Part shown: in pieces, positions 37,165 through 46,238 of the stretch
How positions within the stretch are numbered: position 1 is the stretch's first letter
How the letters are laid out: every line of letters begins with the position of its first letter
Assembly (NCBI GenBank): GCA_900546295.1
Contig: URCK01000001.1
Location: forward strand, 30,829 to 94,828
DNA: 64,000 bases
Source: an uncultured Eubacteriales bacterium
GTDB taxonomy: Bacteria; Bacillota; Clostridia; Oscillospirales; Oscillospiraceae
Reading direction: 5' to 3'
The notes under the pieces: generated by a model
Database searches by the model: none
The model's input: only the letters and a program-made list of their open reading frames with translations
What the model was told of the DNA's origin: nothing
Position numbers and translations under genes: made by a program

Positions 37165-38388
37165 TCAGTCCTTTGCGCTGAGCTGCACCGCATGGCGCAC
37201 GAAGCTCATCGGCGGCACATAGCACGGCAGCTTCATTTTGAAGACCGTCTGCGGCGTGCGCGGCTCGGTGAGCTCGAAGCCCTCGAGATCGTGCATCACG
37301 GGAGCGGTCATCGTGAAGGGGCGGCAGTCTGGGCCGACAAGCTCGATCTCGTCGCCCGCTGCAAACTTGTTGCGCAGCGACAGCGTCGCGTTGCCCTGCT
37401 CGTCGCAGTCCGTCACGACCGCACAGACCTGCCAGTCGCGGATGTAGCGCGAATTGGCGTAATACTGCCCCGGCTGGCCGTAGTAAAAGCCCGTGGAATA
37501 GTGGCGGTGGCTGACGTGCTCCACCTCGTCGCGCCAGACGGGGTCTGCCTCCCTGCCCGCCGCCACATCGTCGAGCACGTGGCGGTACGCGCCCGTCACG
37601 ATGGCGGCATAGTAGGCGGACTTTGCGCGGCCCTCGATCTTGATGCAGTCGATGCCCGCGTCCATAATGTCATCCAGATGGTCGATCATGCACATATCGC
37701 GCGAGTTCATGATGTAGGTGCCCTTCTCGTCCTCAAAGACGGGGAAATATTCTCCGGGGCGCTTTTCCTCCATCAGCGCGTACTGGTAGCGGCAGGGCTG
37801 GGCACAGGCGCCGCGGTTTGAGTCGCGCCCGGTCATGTAGTTCGAGAGCAGGCATCTGCCCGAATAGCTCACGCACATCGCGCCGTGGCAGAAGGTCTCG
37901 ATCTCCAGTTCCGCAGGGATCTTCGCCCGCATTTCGCGAATCTCCTGTAAAGATACTTCCCTTGCCAGTACCACTCTTTTCGCGCCCAGATCGTACCACG
38001 CGCGGGCGCACTCGTAGTTGGCGATGGACTGCTGCGTGGAGACGTGCCGCTCGCATTTCGGCGCGTACTTCCCCGCGAGCGTGAACGCGCCGAGGTCTGC
38101 TAAAATGAGCGCATCGACGCCCGCGTCGTTCAGCCGCTCAAGATGCTCCGGAAGGCGCGCGACCTCGTCGTTGCGCGGCATGGTGTTCACCGTCACATGC
38201 ACGCGCACGCCATGATCGTGCGCGAACTTCACGGCCTTGGGCAGCTCCTCGGGCGTAAAGTTGCCCGCGAACGAGCGCATACCAAAGCTCGTACCCGCAA
38301 GGTATACCGCATCCGCGCCGTAGAGCACAGCCATCTGCAATCTTTCCATATCGCCCGCCGGGGCGAGGATCTCGGGTTTCTTTCTCAT
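37165..38388 (-). CDS. U32-family tRNA hydroxylation protein (TrhP/YrrO-like)
   Basis: 407 residues. EILAPAGDMERLQMAVLYGADAVYLAG opens it, and the Cys block CVSYSGRCLLSN...GACAQPCRYQY near residues 170-200 is the U32 iron-sulfur or metal site. Relatives next to mltG in Firmicutes (YrrN/YrrO) take part in 5-hydroxyuridine formation on tRNA. The mltG neighbour supports that reading over a peptidase role. Confidence 0.85.
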   Translation of the reverse strand: MRKKPEILAPAGDMERLQMAVLYGADAVYLAGTSFGMRSFAGNFTPEELPKAVKFAHDHGVRVHVTVNTMPRNDEVARLPEHLERLNDAGVDALILADLGAFTLAGKYAPKCERHVSTQQSIANYECARAWYDLGAKRVVLAREVSLQEIREMRAKIPAELEIETFCHGAMCVSYSGRCLLSNYMTGRDSNRGACAQPCRYQYALMEEKRPGEYFPVFEDEKGTYIMNSRDMCMIDHLDDIMDAGIDCIKIEGRAKSAYYAAIVTGAYRHVLDDVAAGREADPVWRDEVEHVSHRHYSTGFYYGQPGQYYANSRYIRDWQVCAVVTDCDEQGNATLSLRNKFAAGDEIELVGPDCRPFTMTAPVMHDLEGFELTEPRTPQTVFKMKLPCYVPPMSFVRHAVQLSAKD

Positions 38389-38402
38389 ACTGTTCCTCTT
38401 TC

Positions 38403-38438
38403 AAAGCGGCAGCATGGCTTGCGCCATGCTGCCGCGTC
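38403..38438 (-). terminator. Hairpin between mltG and U32 gene
   Basis: Perfect 13-pair stem with a four-base loop (38406-38418, 38423-38435). The minus-strand flank TTTGAAAG is a weak T tract, so it is more likely an attenuator or mRNA stabiliser. Confidence 0.5.
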
Positions 38439-38446
38439 CGTTTTTG

Positions 38447-39616
38447 TTATCCTGCGTACTGGCTGGAGCTGACGAAGCTCGCGTGCTCTGCGTAGGTCTT
38501 GAAGAAGTGATGCACCTTGTCCTTGCCGAGGGCATAGAAGTAGTAATTCGTCTGCGCCGGCTCGAGCGCTGCCTGAATGGAAGCAAGGCCGGGGTTCGCG
38601 ATGGGCGTGGGCGGCAGGCCCTCGTACATCGAGAGGTTGTAGGGCGTGTTGTAGCTGAGATCGCTGCTCGTGAGCGTTCCGGTGTAGTTATCGCCGAGGC
38701 CGTAGATGAGAGAAGCATCGATCTGGAGCTTGTGGTACGTCTCGCCCACGTTATTGAGGCGGTTGTAGATGACCGAGGCGATGTTCTCGCGGTCGGTGCC
38801 GTCCGTCTCCTTTTCGATGAGTGAGGCGATGGTCAGGATCTCATTGAGAGAGTAGCCGGAGGATTCGACCTTCTGCATGATCTCGTCGCTCATCTTTGCG
38901 TTGAAGTTATCCAGCAGGCGGCCGAACGCGTGCGCCGGGTCCTCGTCCACGAAGAATTCGTAGGTATCCGGGAAGAGGTAACCCTCAAGGCGCGTCAAAT
39001 CGCCCTTTTTGTTGTTGTCGATAAAGGAATAGTTGAAGTCCGCGTTCATCGCCGCATCCGTCAGCTTTTCCGCCGTGTTGACGCCGTACTTGTCCATCAG
39101 CGCGATGATCTGGCGGACATTGTAGCCCTCGGGGATCGAGATCTTGACCGTATTGGCCGTGAGGGAGGCGTTCTTGTTGCTCATGCGGTTGATGAGCGCA
39201 TCGTAGTCCATATCGCTGTTGACTGCGTAGGTACCGATGCCGATGCGGCTCTCGGCGTGGCGCACCTTGCCGAAGAGCTTAAAGAACCACTTGTAACGGA
39301 CAAGTCCGTCCTCGTGGAGCTTGTCGGCGATGGTGCTGAGGTTATCGTCGCGCGTGATCTCGATGGTCGTCTCGACCGGGTCTTTGTTGAACGAGCACAT
39401 ATCGTCCGCCAGCAGCCAGCCAACGCCTGCCAGGATCGCCGAGACGATCAGCACGAACGCGAGCCACAGCGTAAAGCGGCGGCGCTGCCCCTTCTTTTTC
39501 AGTTTCTTGCGCTCGGCAGCGCTGCGCGCGGAGCGCTGCTGCGTGCGCGCCTCCGCTTCGCGGACGCTCTCAGCGTCCCAGCGGGCGGTGTGGTCGTAGT
39601 TGTCCTCGTAGCTCAT
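38447..39616 (-). CDS. mltG: Endolytic murein transglycosylase MltG
   Basis: 389 residues. A cytoplasmic charged N-terminus of about 55 residues leads into one membrane helix, then a LysM-like part, then the YceG catalytic domain. LEGYLFPDTYEF, the catalytic Glu in SLIEKETDG, SVIYNRLNN and the closing PTPIANPGLASIQAAL are all present. It cleaves nascent glycan strands to set their length. GGAG precedes the ATG. Confidence 0.95.
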   Translation of the reverse strand: MSYEDNYDHTARWDAESVREAEARTQQRSARSAAERKKLKKKGQRRRFTLWLAFVLIVSAILAGVGWLLADDMCSFNKDPVETTIEITRDDNLSTIADKLHEDGLVRYKWFFKLFGKVRHAESRIGIGTYAVNSDMDYDALINRMSNKNASLTANTVKISIPEGYNVRQIIALMDKYGVNTAEKLTDAAMNADFNYSFIDNNKKGDLTRLEGYLFPDTYEFFVDEDPAHAFGRLLDNFNAKMSDEIMQKVESSGYSLNEILTIASLIEKETDGTDRENIASVIYNRLNNVGETYHKLQIDASLIYGLGDNYTGTLTSSDLSYNTPYNLSMYEGLPPTPIANPGLASIQAALEPAQTNYYFYALGKDKVHHFFKTYAEHASFVSSSQYAG

Positions 39617-39737
39617 AGATGTCTCCTTTGCTTTGCCGCCGCATCAAATTTTGTCTCTCATTTTCGCTCGGTCAGGCCCGCATCGCCGTTTTGCCGCATA
39701 GGATAGTGCAGAGCATGACAAGTGAGGTGAAACAAAC

Positions 39738-39899
39738 ATGTGCAACAACAATAATAACTGCGTGTGGCTGATCCTGATCGTCATTCTGATCGTCTGCTGC
39801 TGCGGCGGATACGGCAGCGGCTGCGGCAACAGCTGCGGATGCGGCGGCAATTGCGGCTGCGGCAGCAACTGCGGCGGCGGCAATGACTGCTGCTGCTAA
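39738..39899 (+). CDS. Cys/Gly-rich small membrane protein (YjcZ-like composition)
   Basis: 53 residues. MCNNNNNC, then a hydrophobic stretch WLILIVILIV, then a tail made almost only of Cys, Gly, Asn and Ser, ending NDCCC. About 15 of 53 residues are cysteines. A GAGGTGA site lies eight bases before the ATG. Minus-strand frames over this stretch are Ala-rich by-products of its skewed codons. It recalls the small Gly-rich sporulation proteins such as YjcZ, but no firm family is claimed. A CATANNNTA string (39697-39705) upstream is compatible with a mother-cell promoter. Confidence 0.68.
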   Translation: MCNNNNNCVWLILIVILIVCCCGGYGSGCGNSCGCGGNCGCGSNCGGGNDCCC

Positions 39900-39961
39900 A
39901 AAGCCTTCCTCCTGTGAAGATGGGGCGCGCAAGCGTCCCTTTTCACTGATCTTTGACGCGG

Positions 39962-40633
39962 TCAAGCCTTCAAAAGTTCCGCCGCGCGGCGGTAGATTTC
40001 CTCATGGATGTCTGAAATGGAGCGCATCTCGCCGTTTTTCGAGCAATCGATGCGCTGCCAAAGGCAGCGCGCTGCGACCTTGCGCGCATTTTCGCGGCAG
40101 GTGCGAAGATATGCTTCGTCCTGCTCGTGGATATCGGCCTTCGTGTTGGTCGCCCGCTCGCGCTCGCGCATCATCTTCTCGGTGAGCTCAGTCGGCACGT
40201 CGAGATAAAAGACGAGCGACGGCTCGGGAAGGCCAAGAAGCCCGTACTCAAAATTGAAAAGCCAGTCGAGATACTTCTCCCTCTCGCCGTCCGGCAGCTT
40301 GCTCGCCTGATGCACGGCGTTCGAAGTCGTGTAGCGGTCGGCAATGAGAAGGCCGCCCGCCTCGTAATATTTTCCCCAGTCCTGCTTGTAGGACGCGTAG
40401 CGATCCACGGAGTAAAATGTTGACGCCGCGTAGGCGTTCACGTCGTTTGGGTGCGAGCCGAACGCACCGCCGAGGTACAGTTCGACGAGCGCGGCGGACT
40501 TTTCCCCATAGCGCGGAAAATCGAGCTTGCGGCAGTCGACACCCTCTCGCTGCAATCTCTCAAAGAGAAGCTGGCTCTGCGTCGCCTTGCCCGAGCCGTC
40601 CGTGCCCTCAAATACGATCAGCCGCCCGCTCAT
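39962..40633 (-). CDS. tmk: Thymidylate kinase-like protein
   Basis: 223 residues. The P-loop is FEGTDGSGKATQSQLL (the usual Thr after Lys is Ala here), the DR motif is LIADRYTTSN, and the lid region RATNTKADIHEQDEAYL fits deoxynucleoside monophosphate kinases. Makes dTDP from dTMP. The start overlaps the stop of the glycosyltransferase gene by four bases. Confidence 0.88.
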   Translation of the reverse strand: MSGRLIVFEGTDGSGKATQSQLLFERLQREGVDCRKLDFPRYGEKSAALVELYLGGAFGSHPNDVNAYAASTFYSVDRYASYKQDWGKYYEAGGLLIADRYTTSNAVHQASKLPDGEREKYLDWLFNFEYGLLGLPEPSLVFYLDVPTELTEKMMRERERATNTKADIHEQDEAYLRTCRENARKVAARCLWQRIDCSKNGEMRSISDIHEEIYRRAAELLKA

Positions 40634-41346
40634 TTGTTCTTCGCTCCCGCCACATGGACCAGGAAGAGCGGCAGCTTCATCATGCGGCCGATGCGGGAGG
40701 GATTCTTCACAAGGCGGTAGAACCACTCAAGATTATGCTTACAGTAGAACTCCGGCGCGCGCTGCGCAACGCCCGCGAAAATATCCATCGAACCGCCAAG
40801 GCCCATCAGAAGATGACAGCCCGTCGCCTCGCCGTACTTCGCCATGAAAAGCTCCTGCTTGGGCGCGCCGAGACACACGAGCGCCATATCCGCGCCGCTC
40901 TCCTTGATTGCCTCGACGATGGGAACATCTTCTTTGAAGTAGCCATCGTGCGTGCCGGCGATCACAAGGCCGGGAAAGCGCTTTTTGAGGTTTTCCGCCG
41001 CCTGATCGGCAACGCCCGGCTTTGCGCCGAGCAGGTACACGCTCTTGCCGAGCGCGGCACAGCGCTCGATCATCGCCGTGCCGAATTCAATGCCCGGCAC
41101 GCGCTCCTTGATGGGCGTGTGCAGTATCTTCGCGCCGTATACAACGCCGATGCCGTCGGGCAGGACAAGGTCCGCACCGTTCACCGCGGCGTTCGCCGCC
41201 GCATCCGCGCGGCAGGTCTCCACGATCTCGGGATTGGGCGTGACGACATAGTGCGCGCCGGGAGTGCACAGCAGTTCTTCTCCGCGCGCGAGCGCCTCGT
41301 CCATCGTTACATTATCAAAGCCTACGCCTAAAATATTGATTCGCAT
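40630..41346 (-). CDS. WecB/TagA/CpsF-family glycosyltransferase
   Basis: 238 residues. The family core is clear: VVTPNPEIVETCRADAAAN, NGADLVLPDGIGVVYGA, YLLGAKPGVADQAAENL and LVCLGAPKQELFMAKYG. TagA-type members add ManNAc to lipid-linked GlcNAc in teichoic acid linkage units. No other wall-polymer gene is next to it, so the acceptor is unknown. It overlaps tmk by four bases. Confidence 0.9.
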   Translation of the reverse strand: MRINILGVGFDNVTMDEALARGEELLCTPGAHYVVTPNPEIVETCRADAAANAAVNGADLVLPDGIGVVYGAKILHTPIKERVPGIEFGTAMIERCAALGKSVYLLGAKPGVADQAAENLKKRFPGLVIAGTHDGYFKEDVPIVEAIKESGADMALVCLGAPKQELFMAKYGEATGCHLLMGLGGSMDIFAGVAQRAPEFYCKHNLEWFYRLVKNPSRIGRMMKLPLFLVHVAGAKNK

Positions 41347-41396
41347 GATAGTCTGTCCGTTTCTTCTCTCAAATTTACTGATAGCAGTTTATTATA

Positions 41397-42317
41397 TCAC
41401 GCCTCTTTGCCGCTTTCAACCGCTTTGGCGCTTTTCTCCGGCAGCTGGGAGAGGACGACCGCCGTGAGCATCAGTGCGCAGCCGAAATACTCCCGCAGGC
41501 TCATACGCTCGTGCAGGAAGATCGCCCCCGACACGACTGCAAAAAACGACTCAAGGCTCAAAAGCAGCGATACGACCGTCGGATCGCCGTCCTTCTGCGC
41601 GACGATCTGGCAGGTATAACCGACGCCGCCTGTCAGAATACCGGCGTACAGGATATAGGGAAGGCACGTCATGATCTCTTCCGCCGTTGTCCGTTCGCCG
41701 AAGAGCAGCGCACAGATCCCGGAAATGACCGCAACGGTGATGAACTGAGCGCAGGAGAGCTCGATGCTGTCCACTCTGCTGCCAAAATGGTCGATCACCA
41801 TGATGTGGAGCGCGAAGGCAATGGCGCAGAGGAAAATATAAAAATCACCGTCCGAAAACGCAAGGCCCTCGTCGCCGGTGAAACAAAGAAAATAAAGTCC
41901 TCCCACCGCAAGCGCTACGAAGAGCCACACGCGTCTGCTCGGCTTTTTGCCGATCAGAAGGCCAAACACCGGCACAAGAACAATATAAAGCGCCGTGATA
42001 AACCCGCCCTTGCCCGCGCTCGTTTCCTTCATGCCGTACTGCTGCAAATTGATGCCGAGCGAAAGCATCGCGCCGCAGGCGATCCCGGCGAAAAGCAGTT
42101 CCTTTTTCTGCGCGCGACTATACTTCGCGCGCGGGTGCAGACGGCGCGAGATGCCTACCAGCACAAGAAGAAAAAGCGATGCCAGGAGCATGCGCATCAT
42201 GCCGAAGGAAAACGTGCCCATCCTGCTCGCGCTGAGACTCTGCGTAACAAACGAGCCTCCCCAGATAACCGCCGCAAGCAGCGGCAGAACCACCTGCCTG
42301 ACTTTAGGGTTTTTCAT
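41397..42317 (-). CDS. EamA-family (DMT) transporter
   Basis: 306 residues with ten predicted helices in two repeats (LLAAVIWGGSFVTQSLSASR at the start, and the second repeat from DGDFYIFLCAIAFALHIMV). LERKMSLRE-type ends (LHERMSLREYFGCALML) are usual for this group. A GGGAGG site sets the ATG at 42317. Substrate unknown. A dyad TCACA/TGTGA lies upstream at 42334-42353. Confidence 0.88.
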   Translation of the reverse strand: MKNPKVRQVVLPLLAAVIWGGSFVTQSLSASRMGTFSFGMMRMLLASLFLLVLVGISRRLHPRAKYSRAQKKELLFAGIACGAMLSLGINLQQYGMKETSAGKGGFITALYIVLVPVFGLLIGKKPSRRVWLFVALAVGGLYFLCFTGDEGLAFSDGDFYIFLCAIAFALHIMVIDHFGSRVDSIELSCAQFITVAVISGICALLFGERTTAEEIMTCLPYILYAGILTGGVGYTCQIVAQKDGDPTVVSLLLSLESFFAVVSGAIFLHERMSLREYFGCALMLTAVVLSQLPEKSAKAVESGKEA

Positions 42318-42425
42318 AGTTGCCTCCCGAATATCACACATGTTACAATGTGACATAGCATATCAAAATGCTGCATTTTTCGCAAGTATTCCGGCGGAAA
42401 AATTTACACCGAACGGAGGCGCCCC

Positions 42426-43463
42426 ATGCAAATCGACGACATTCTTCTGCTCCGCATGAACCGTCAGTATCTTTTTGTCCCCGCAGAGGACGAGCTCACA
42501 GTGCTGCGCAGTCTCTGCGGCTTGCAGGCGCAGTTTTACGGCAACTGCCTGCACGCGCTGCGTCTCCGCTGCGGGAAAGCGCCGGGTGAGGATATCCTGC
42601 GCACCTCCGCCGTCAAAATGTGGACGCTGCGCGGCACGCTGCATCTGATCGCACTCGATGACCTGCCGCTCTTCCTCTACGATGGGCGCAGCCATTTTCT
42701 GCGTCCGTGCGACACAATGGAAAATGACGACCATCTCTCCGCCGCGCGCAAGCGCGAGCTGGCCGCGATCATTTTAGACGCCGCCCAAAAAGGCTGCGGC
42801 GGCCGCGAGGAGCTGCGCCTTCTCTGCCGCGGGCATGGCATGACCGACGATGAAGAGCAAAGCGCGTTCGATCCCTGGGGCGGGCTGCTCCGCGCGCTGT
42901 GTGAAAGCGGCACGCTCGGCCACACCGCGCAGCAGAAAAAGGCCTTTTGCCCCTGCCCGCCGTTTGCACCGATGACAAAAGCCAACGCTCTGCGCGCTCT
43001 CATGCGGCGCTATCTGACACACTACGGCCCCGTAACAGTACAGGACGCCGCATACTTCTTCGGACTGCCCCAGCGAGAGCTGCTGCCGCTCATTGAATCG
43101 CTCTCCCCGCGTGAATTTGTCTGTGAAGGCAAAACATTTTACAGAATCGAAGATATTAACATTATCGGTGATTTATCCTGCTGTCGTTTCCTTGCGGGCT
43201 TTGACCCGCTGATGCTCGGATATGAGAAGCGGTCAAACCCGTTTTTGCCCGAAGAGTCTCTGCGCGGCGTGTTCACGCTCGCCGGTATTGTCCGACCCGG
43301 TATTCTTCTTGACGGCAAGATCGTCGGCATTTGGAAACGTCGTGGAAAATCTGTCGAATTGACAGGGTTAATACCTTTACAAGCCTTGCAGTGCAGGAGG
43401 ATTGAGGAAGAAGCTGACCGGCTGTGGAACGGATCGTTCCACAGCCTCGTATGGACGGCATAA
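42426..43463 (+). CDS. Winged-helix protein of the AlkZ/YcaQ-like (HTH_42) family
   Basis: 345 residues. LCGLQAQFYGNCLHALRLR, VKMWTLRGTLHLIALDDLP and a C-terminal AGFDPLMLGYEKR plus IVRPGILLDGKIVGIWKRR match this family of winged-helix proteins, which includes DNA glycosylases acting on alkylated or cross-linked DNA. Whether this one is an active glycosylase cannot be decided here. It is convergent with pcrA and shares a terminator. Confidence 0.8.
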   Translation: MQIDDILLLRMNRQYLFVPAEDELTVLRSLCGLQAQFYGNCLHALRLRCGKAPGEDILRTSAVKMWTLRGTLHLIALDDLPLFLYDGRSHFLRPCDTMENDDHLSAARKRELAAIILDAAQKGCGGREELRLLCRGHGMTDDEEQSAFDPWGGLLRALCESGTLGHTAQQKKAFCPCPPFAPMTKANALRALMRRYLTHYGPVTVQDAAYFFGLPQRELLPLIESLSPREFVCEGKTFYRIEDINIIGDLSCCRFLAGFDPLMLGYEKRSNPFLPEESLRGVFTLAGIVRPGILLDGKIVGIWKRRGKSVELTGLIPLQALQCRRIEEEADRLWNGSFHSLVWTA

Positions 43464-43498
43464 GAAAAGAGACGGACCCAGAGGTCCGTCTCTTTTTT
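43464..43498. terminator. Bidirectional terminator between the winged-helix gene and pcrA
   Basis: Stem GAGACGGACC/GGTCCGTCTC flanked by A and T runs. Confidence 0.88.
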
Positions 43499-45947
43499 AC
43501 AGCTTGGTAATATGTACCCCCGCCGTTTTGAGCATCAGCTTCTTGGTGCCGACGGTATCGAACGCCACCTCAAGCAGCGCATCGCCGCCCATAGGGGTGA
43601 CGGAGACGACCATTCCATCGCCGAAGGTCTTGTGGTGGATCTGATCGCCCGAGGCGAGCTGAAGCAGCGGCGCTTTCGGACTTGCCGTGCGCTGCTCGCG
43701 GATCTTCTGCGCGGGGCGGGATGTGCGCTGCATCGCGCCGTCGTAGCGCGCGGCGCCCTGCGCCCTTCCGCCGTAGCCCTGCGAGGAATAGGAGCCTTCA
43801 AAGTCCGTGTCGCCAAAACCGAATGCCGGCGCGCCGCGATCCTGGCGGCCGACCCAGTCGGCGTTGTCGCCGGGGACTTCCTCAAGAAAGCGGGACGGCA
43901 GGCTGACGCTCGTGCGGCCAAAGAGCATGCGCTGGCGTGTGCAGGTCATCGTGAGCCGCTCCTTGGCACGCGTCATCGCGACGTAGCAGAGCCTGCGCTC
44001 CTCCTCGACCTCCTCGTCGTTGTAGCGCACGCGCTCGCCGGGGAAGATACCCTCCTCCATGCCGACAACATATACGCAGGGGAACTCAAGGCCCTTCGCG
44101 CTGTGCATCGTCATCATCGTCACGCAATTGTCACTCGTGGCGCTGTCAAGGTCGGTATAGAGCGCGATCTCATTGAGGAAGCCCGAGAGCGTCGCGTCCT
44201 CCGGGTCGTTTTCAAGGAAGGATGCGATGTTCGACTTGAGCTCCTGCACGTTTTCAAGCCTTCCGCGGCTCTCCATGTCGCCCTTCTCCCGCAGCGCGCT
44301 CACATAGTTCGTTTGCTCGCAGACCGCGTCGTAGAATTCAGAGAGCTCCATTGTCTCCGCCGCCTCGCGCAGCGAATCGATGAGGGCGGCAAAGCGCTCA
44401 AGCTTGCCCGCCGCGCTCTTGAGCAGGGCGTACTCCCCCGCCGCACGCAGAACGGAGATCATCGGCACGCCCTGCTCGCTCGCAAGGCTCTGCACGCGCT
44501 CGATGGTCGTGCCGCCGATCCCGCGCGGCGGGTTGTTGATGATGCGCCGCAGGCGCAGATCGTCGCTCGGGTTATTGATGACCGCGAGATACGCGAGCAT
44601 ATCCTTGACCTCGGCGCGCTCGAAGAACTTCGTCCCGCCGACGACCTGATACGGCACGCCGTTGCGCTTGAAGGCGTATTCGAGCGCGTTCGACTGCGCG
44701 TTCATGCGGTACAAAACGGCGTTGTCCTTCCACGCCCGCCCGCGGTTGTACTCCATCATGATGCTGCTGACGACGAAATTCGCCTCGTCCTGCTCGTTGA
44801 AGACGGTCTTGATGAGCACGCGCTCGCCCGCGCCCGCGTCGGTCCACAGGGTTTTCCCCTTGCGCCCGGTGTTATTCTTGATGACAGCGTTCGCCGCGTC
44901 GAGGATATTCTGCGTGGAGCGGTAATTCTGCTCCAGGCGGATCGTGCGGCAGCCCTTGTATTCCTTTTCAAAGTTCAGGATGTTTGTAATGTCCGCCCCG
45001 CGGAACTTATAGATGCTCTGGTCATCGTCGCCGACGACGCAGATGTTGCCCTTCTCCCCCACGAGGAGCTTGATGAGAAGGTATTGCAGGCGGTTCGTAT
45101 CCTGGTACTCATCGATGAGCACATAGCGGAACTTGCGGCGGTAGTAGTCGCGCACATCCTCCTCTTTTTGCAGCAGCGCGACCGCGTGGAGGATGATATC
45201 ATCAAAGTCGAGCGCGTTCGCCTCGGCAAGCTTTCGCACATAGCGGGCATAGATCTTGGCAATGGCCTCTCTGCGCCAGTCGCCGCTGCCGTTCCAGCGC
45301 TTTGCATAGTCCTCCGGCGATTCCATCGCGTCCTTCGCGTTCGAAATGGCTGAAAGCGCCTCGCGCGGCGTGAGCTTTTTTTCGTCGATGCCGAGCTCTT
45401 TCAGAATATCCTTGATGACGCGCTTGGAGTCGTCCGTATCGTAGATGGTAAAATCGCGCGAAAAGCCGAGGCGGTCGATGTCGCGGCGCAGCATCCGCAC
45501 GCAGGCGGAATGGAACGTCATCGCCCATACGCTCTCCGCACCCTGAATACCAAAGGCGGAGAGCCGCTCGCGCAGCTCGTTTGCCGCCTTGTTCGTAAAC
45601 GTCACCGCCAGCACCGACCACGGCGCGGCGGGATCGAGCGTGCAGAGGTGCACCATGCGGCTGCGCTCGTCGCTCGTCGGATGCTCGGGATAGCTCTCCA
45701 AAAATGCAAGGTCATCCTCCGTTGCCCACTGCGGCACCTCTTCGCTGTCGCTCCCCCGCCCGTAGGTCAAGAGGTTCGCAACGCGGTTGATGAGCACCGT
45801 CGTCTTGCCGCTGCCCGCGCCCGCAAGCAGCAGCAGCGCGCCCTCGGTCGTCAGCACGCCGCGGCGCTGCTCGGGGTTCATTCTTGCAAAATCCCGCGCG
45901 ATGGCCGCCTTGCGGGCGGACACGAAGCGGGCGTTAAAATTACTCAT
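43497..45947 (-). CDS. pcrA: ATP-dependent DNA helicase PcrA/UvrD
   Basis: 816 residues, superfamily 1 helicase. Walker A is LLLAGAGSGKTTVLINR near residue 42, motif Ia is VTFTNKAANELRERL, motif II is LIDEYQDTN, motif III is VGDDDQSIYKFRGAD, and motif VI is VAMTRAKERL. An extra acidic segment of about 40 residues (from GRGSDSEEVPQWATEDD) lies between motifs I and Ia. It works in nucleotide excision repair and replication restart. It is divergent from an SOS-type promoter. Confidence 0.96.
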   Translation of the reverse strand: MSNFNARFVSARKAAIARDFARMNPEQRRGVLTTEGALLLLAGAGSGKTTVLINRVANLLTYGRGSDSEEVPQWATEDDLAFLESYPEHPTSDERSRMVHLCTLDPAAPWSVLAVTFTNKAANELRERLSAFGIQGAESVWAMTFHSACVRMLRRDIDRLGFSRDFTIYDTDDSKRVIKDILKELGIDEKKLTPREALSAISNAKDAMESPEDYAKRWNGSGDWRREAIAKIYARYVRKLAEANALDFDDIILHAVALLQKEEDVRDYYRRKFRYVLIDEYQDTNRLQYLLIKLLVGEKGNICVVGDDDQSIYKFRGADITNILNFEKEYKGCRTIRLEQNYRSTQNILDAANAVIKNNTGRKGKTLWTDAGAGERVLIKTVFNEQDEANFVVSSIMMEYNRGRAWKDNAVLYRMNAQSNALEYAFKRNGVPYQVVGGTKFFERAEVKDMLAYLAVINNPSDDLRLRRIINNPPRGIGGTTIERVQSLASEQGVPMISVLRAAGEYALLKSAAGKLERFAALIDSLREAAETMELSEFYDAVCEQTNYVSALREKGDMESRGRLENVQELKSNIASFLENDPEDATLSGFLNEIALYTDLDSATSDNCVTMMTMHSAKGLEFPCVYVVGMEEGIFPGERVRYNDEEVEEERRLCYVAMTRAKERLTMTCTRQRMLFGRTSVSLPSRFLEEVPGDNADWVGRQDRGAPAFGFGDTDFEGSYSSQGYGGRAQGAARYDGAMQRTSRPAQKIREQRTASPKAPLLQLASGDQIHHKTFGDGMVVSVTPMGGDALLEVAFDTVGTKKLMLKTAGVHITKL

Positions 45948-45976
45948 ACGCTTTTCACCTTTCCTGATCTTCCCGC

Positions 45977-46005
45977 ATTTTACCCTTTTTTCGTGCTCCG
46001 GTCAA
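45977..46005 (-). promoter_or_regulatory. Sigma-A promoter of pcrA
   Basis: -35 TTGACC (46000-46005), 17-base spacer, -10 TAAAAT (45977-45982), minus strand. Confidence 0.7.
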
Positions 46006-46044
46006 CTCCGTTCGACAAAAATCGACTTTTTGTTCGATTTTTTG

Positions 46045-46073
46045 TTGACAAGAACGTTTGTTCGATTTATAAT
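46045..46073 (+). promoter_or_regulatory. SOS promoter: consensus sigma-A with LexA-type box in the spacer
   Basis: -35 TTGACA (46045-46050), 17-base spacer, -10 TATAAT (46068-46073). The spacer holds GAACGTTTGTTC (46052-46063), the GAAC-N4-GTTC palindrome of Firmicute LexA boxes. A second, one-mismatch copy GAACAAAGATTC lies just downstream at 46081-46092. LexA bound here would block the promoter. Confidence 0.82.
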
Positions 46074-46114
46074 CATACTCGAACAAAGATTCTATTTGTC
46101 AGGAGGAATTTTCC

Positions 46115-46234
46115 ATGGCTGCTTCCACATTTATTTTCGTTTTCATCGGCGTCAGCGTCGTCACCACCAAGGTGATGAACACGCTGCTCCTGCTCGACCA
46201 GCCCAAGCGCCGCAGAGCGAGATCCGCCCGCTGA
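46115..46234 (+). CDS. 39-residue membrane peptide, first gene of the SOS operon
   Basis: MAASTFIFVFIGVSVVTTKV starts the peptide: one membrane helix, then LLLLDQPKRRRARSAR, a strongly basic tail. An AGGAGG site lies eight bases before the ATG, and the next gene starts four bases after the stop. Small SOS-induced membrane peptides in Gram-positive bacteria (YneA, SidA-like) can slow cell division; that role here is only inference. No family is recognised. Confidence 0.7.
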   Translation: MAASTFIFVFIGVSVVTTKVMNTLLLLDQPKRRRARSAR

Positions 46235-46238
46235 AAAA

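Noticed and set aside
39644..39965. Two Ala/Pro-rich minus-strand frames of 79 and 97 residues
   Set aside because: They are reverse images of the Cys/Gly-rich 53-residue ORF, which has the good ribosome binding site.
46080..46093. Second full LexA box
   Set aside because: GAACAAAGATTC has one mismatch in the right half, so I list it only as a possible weak site, not a feature.
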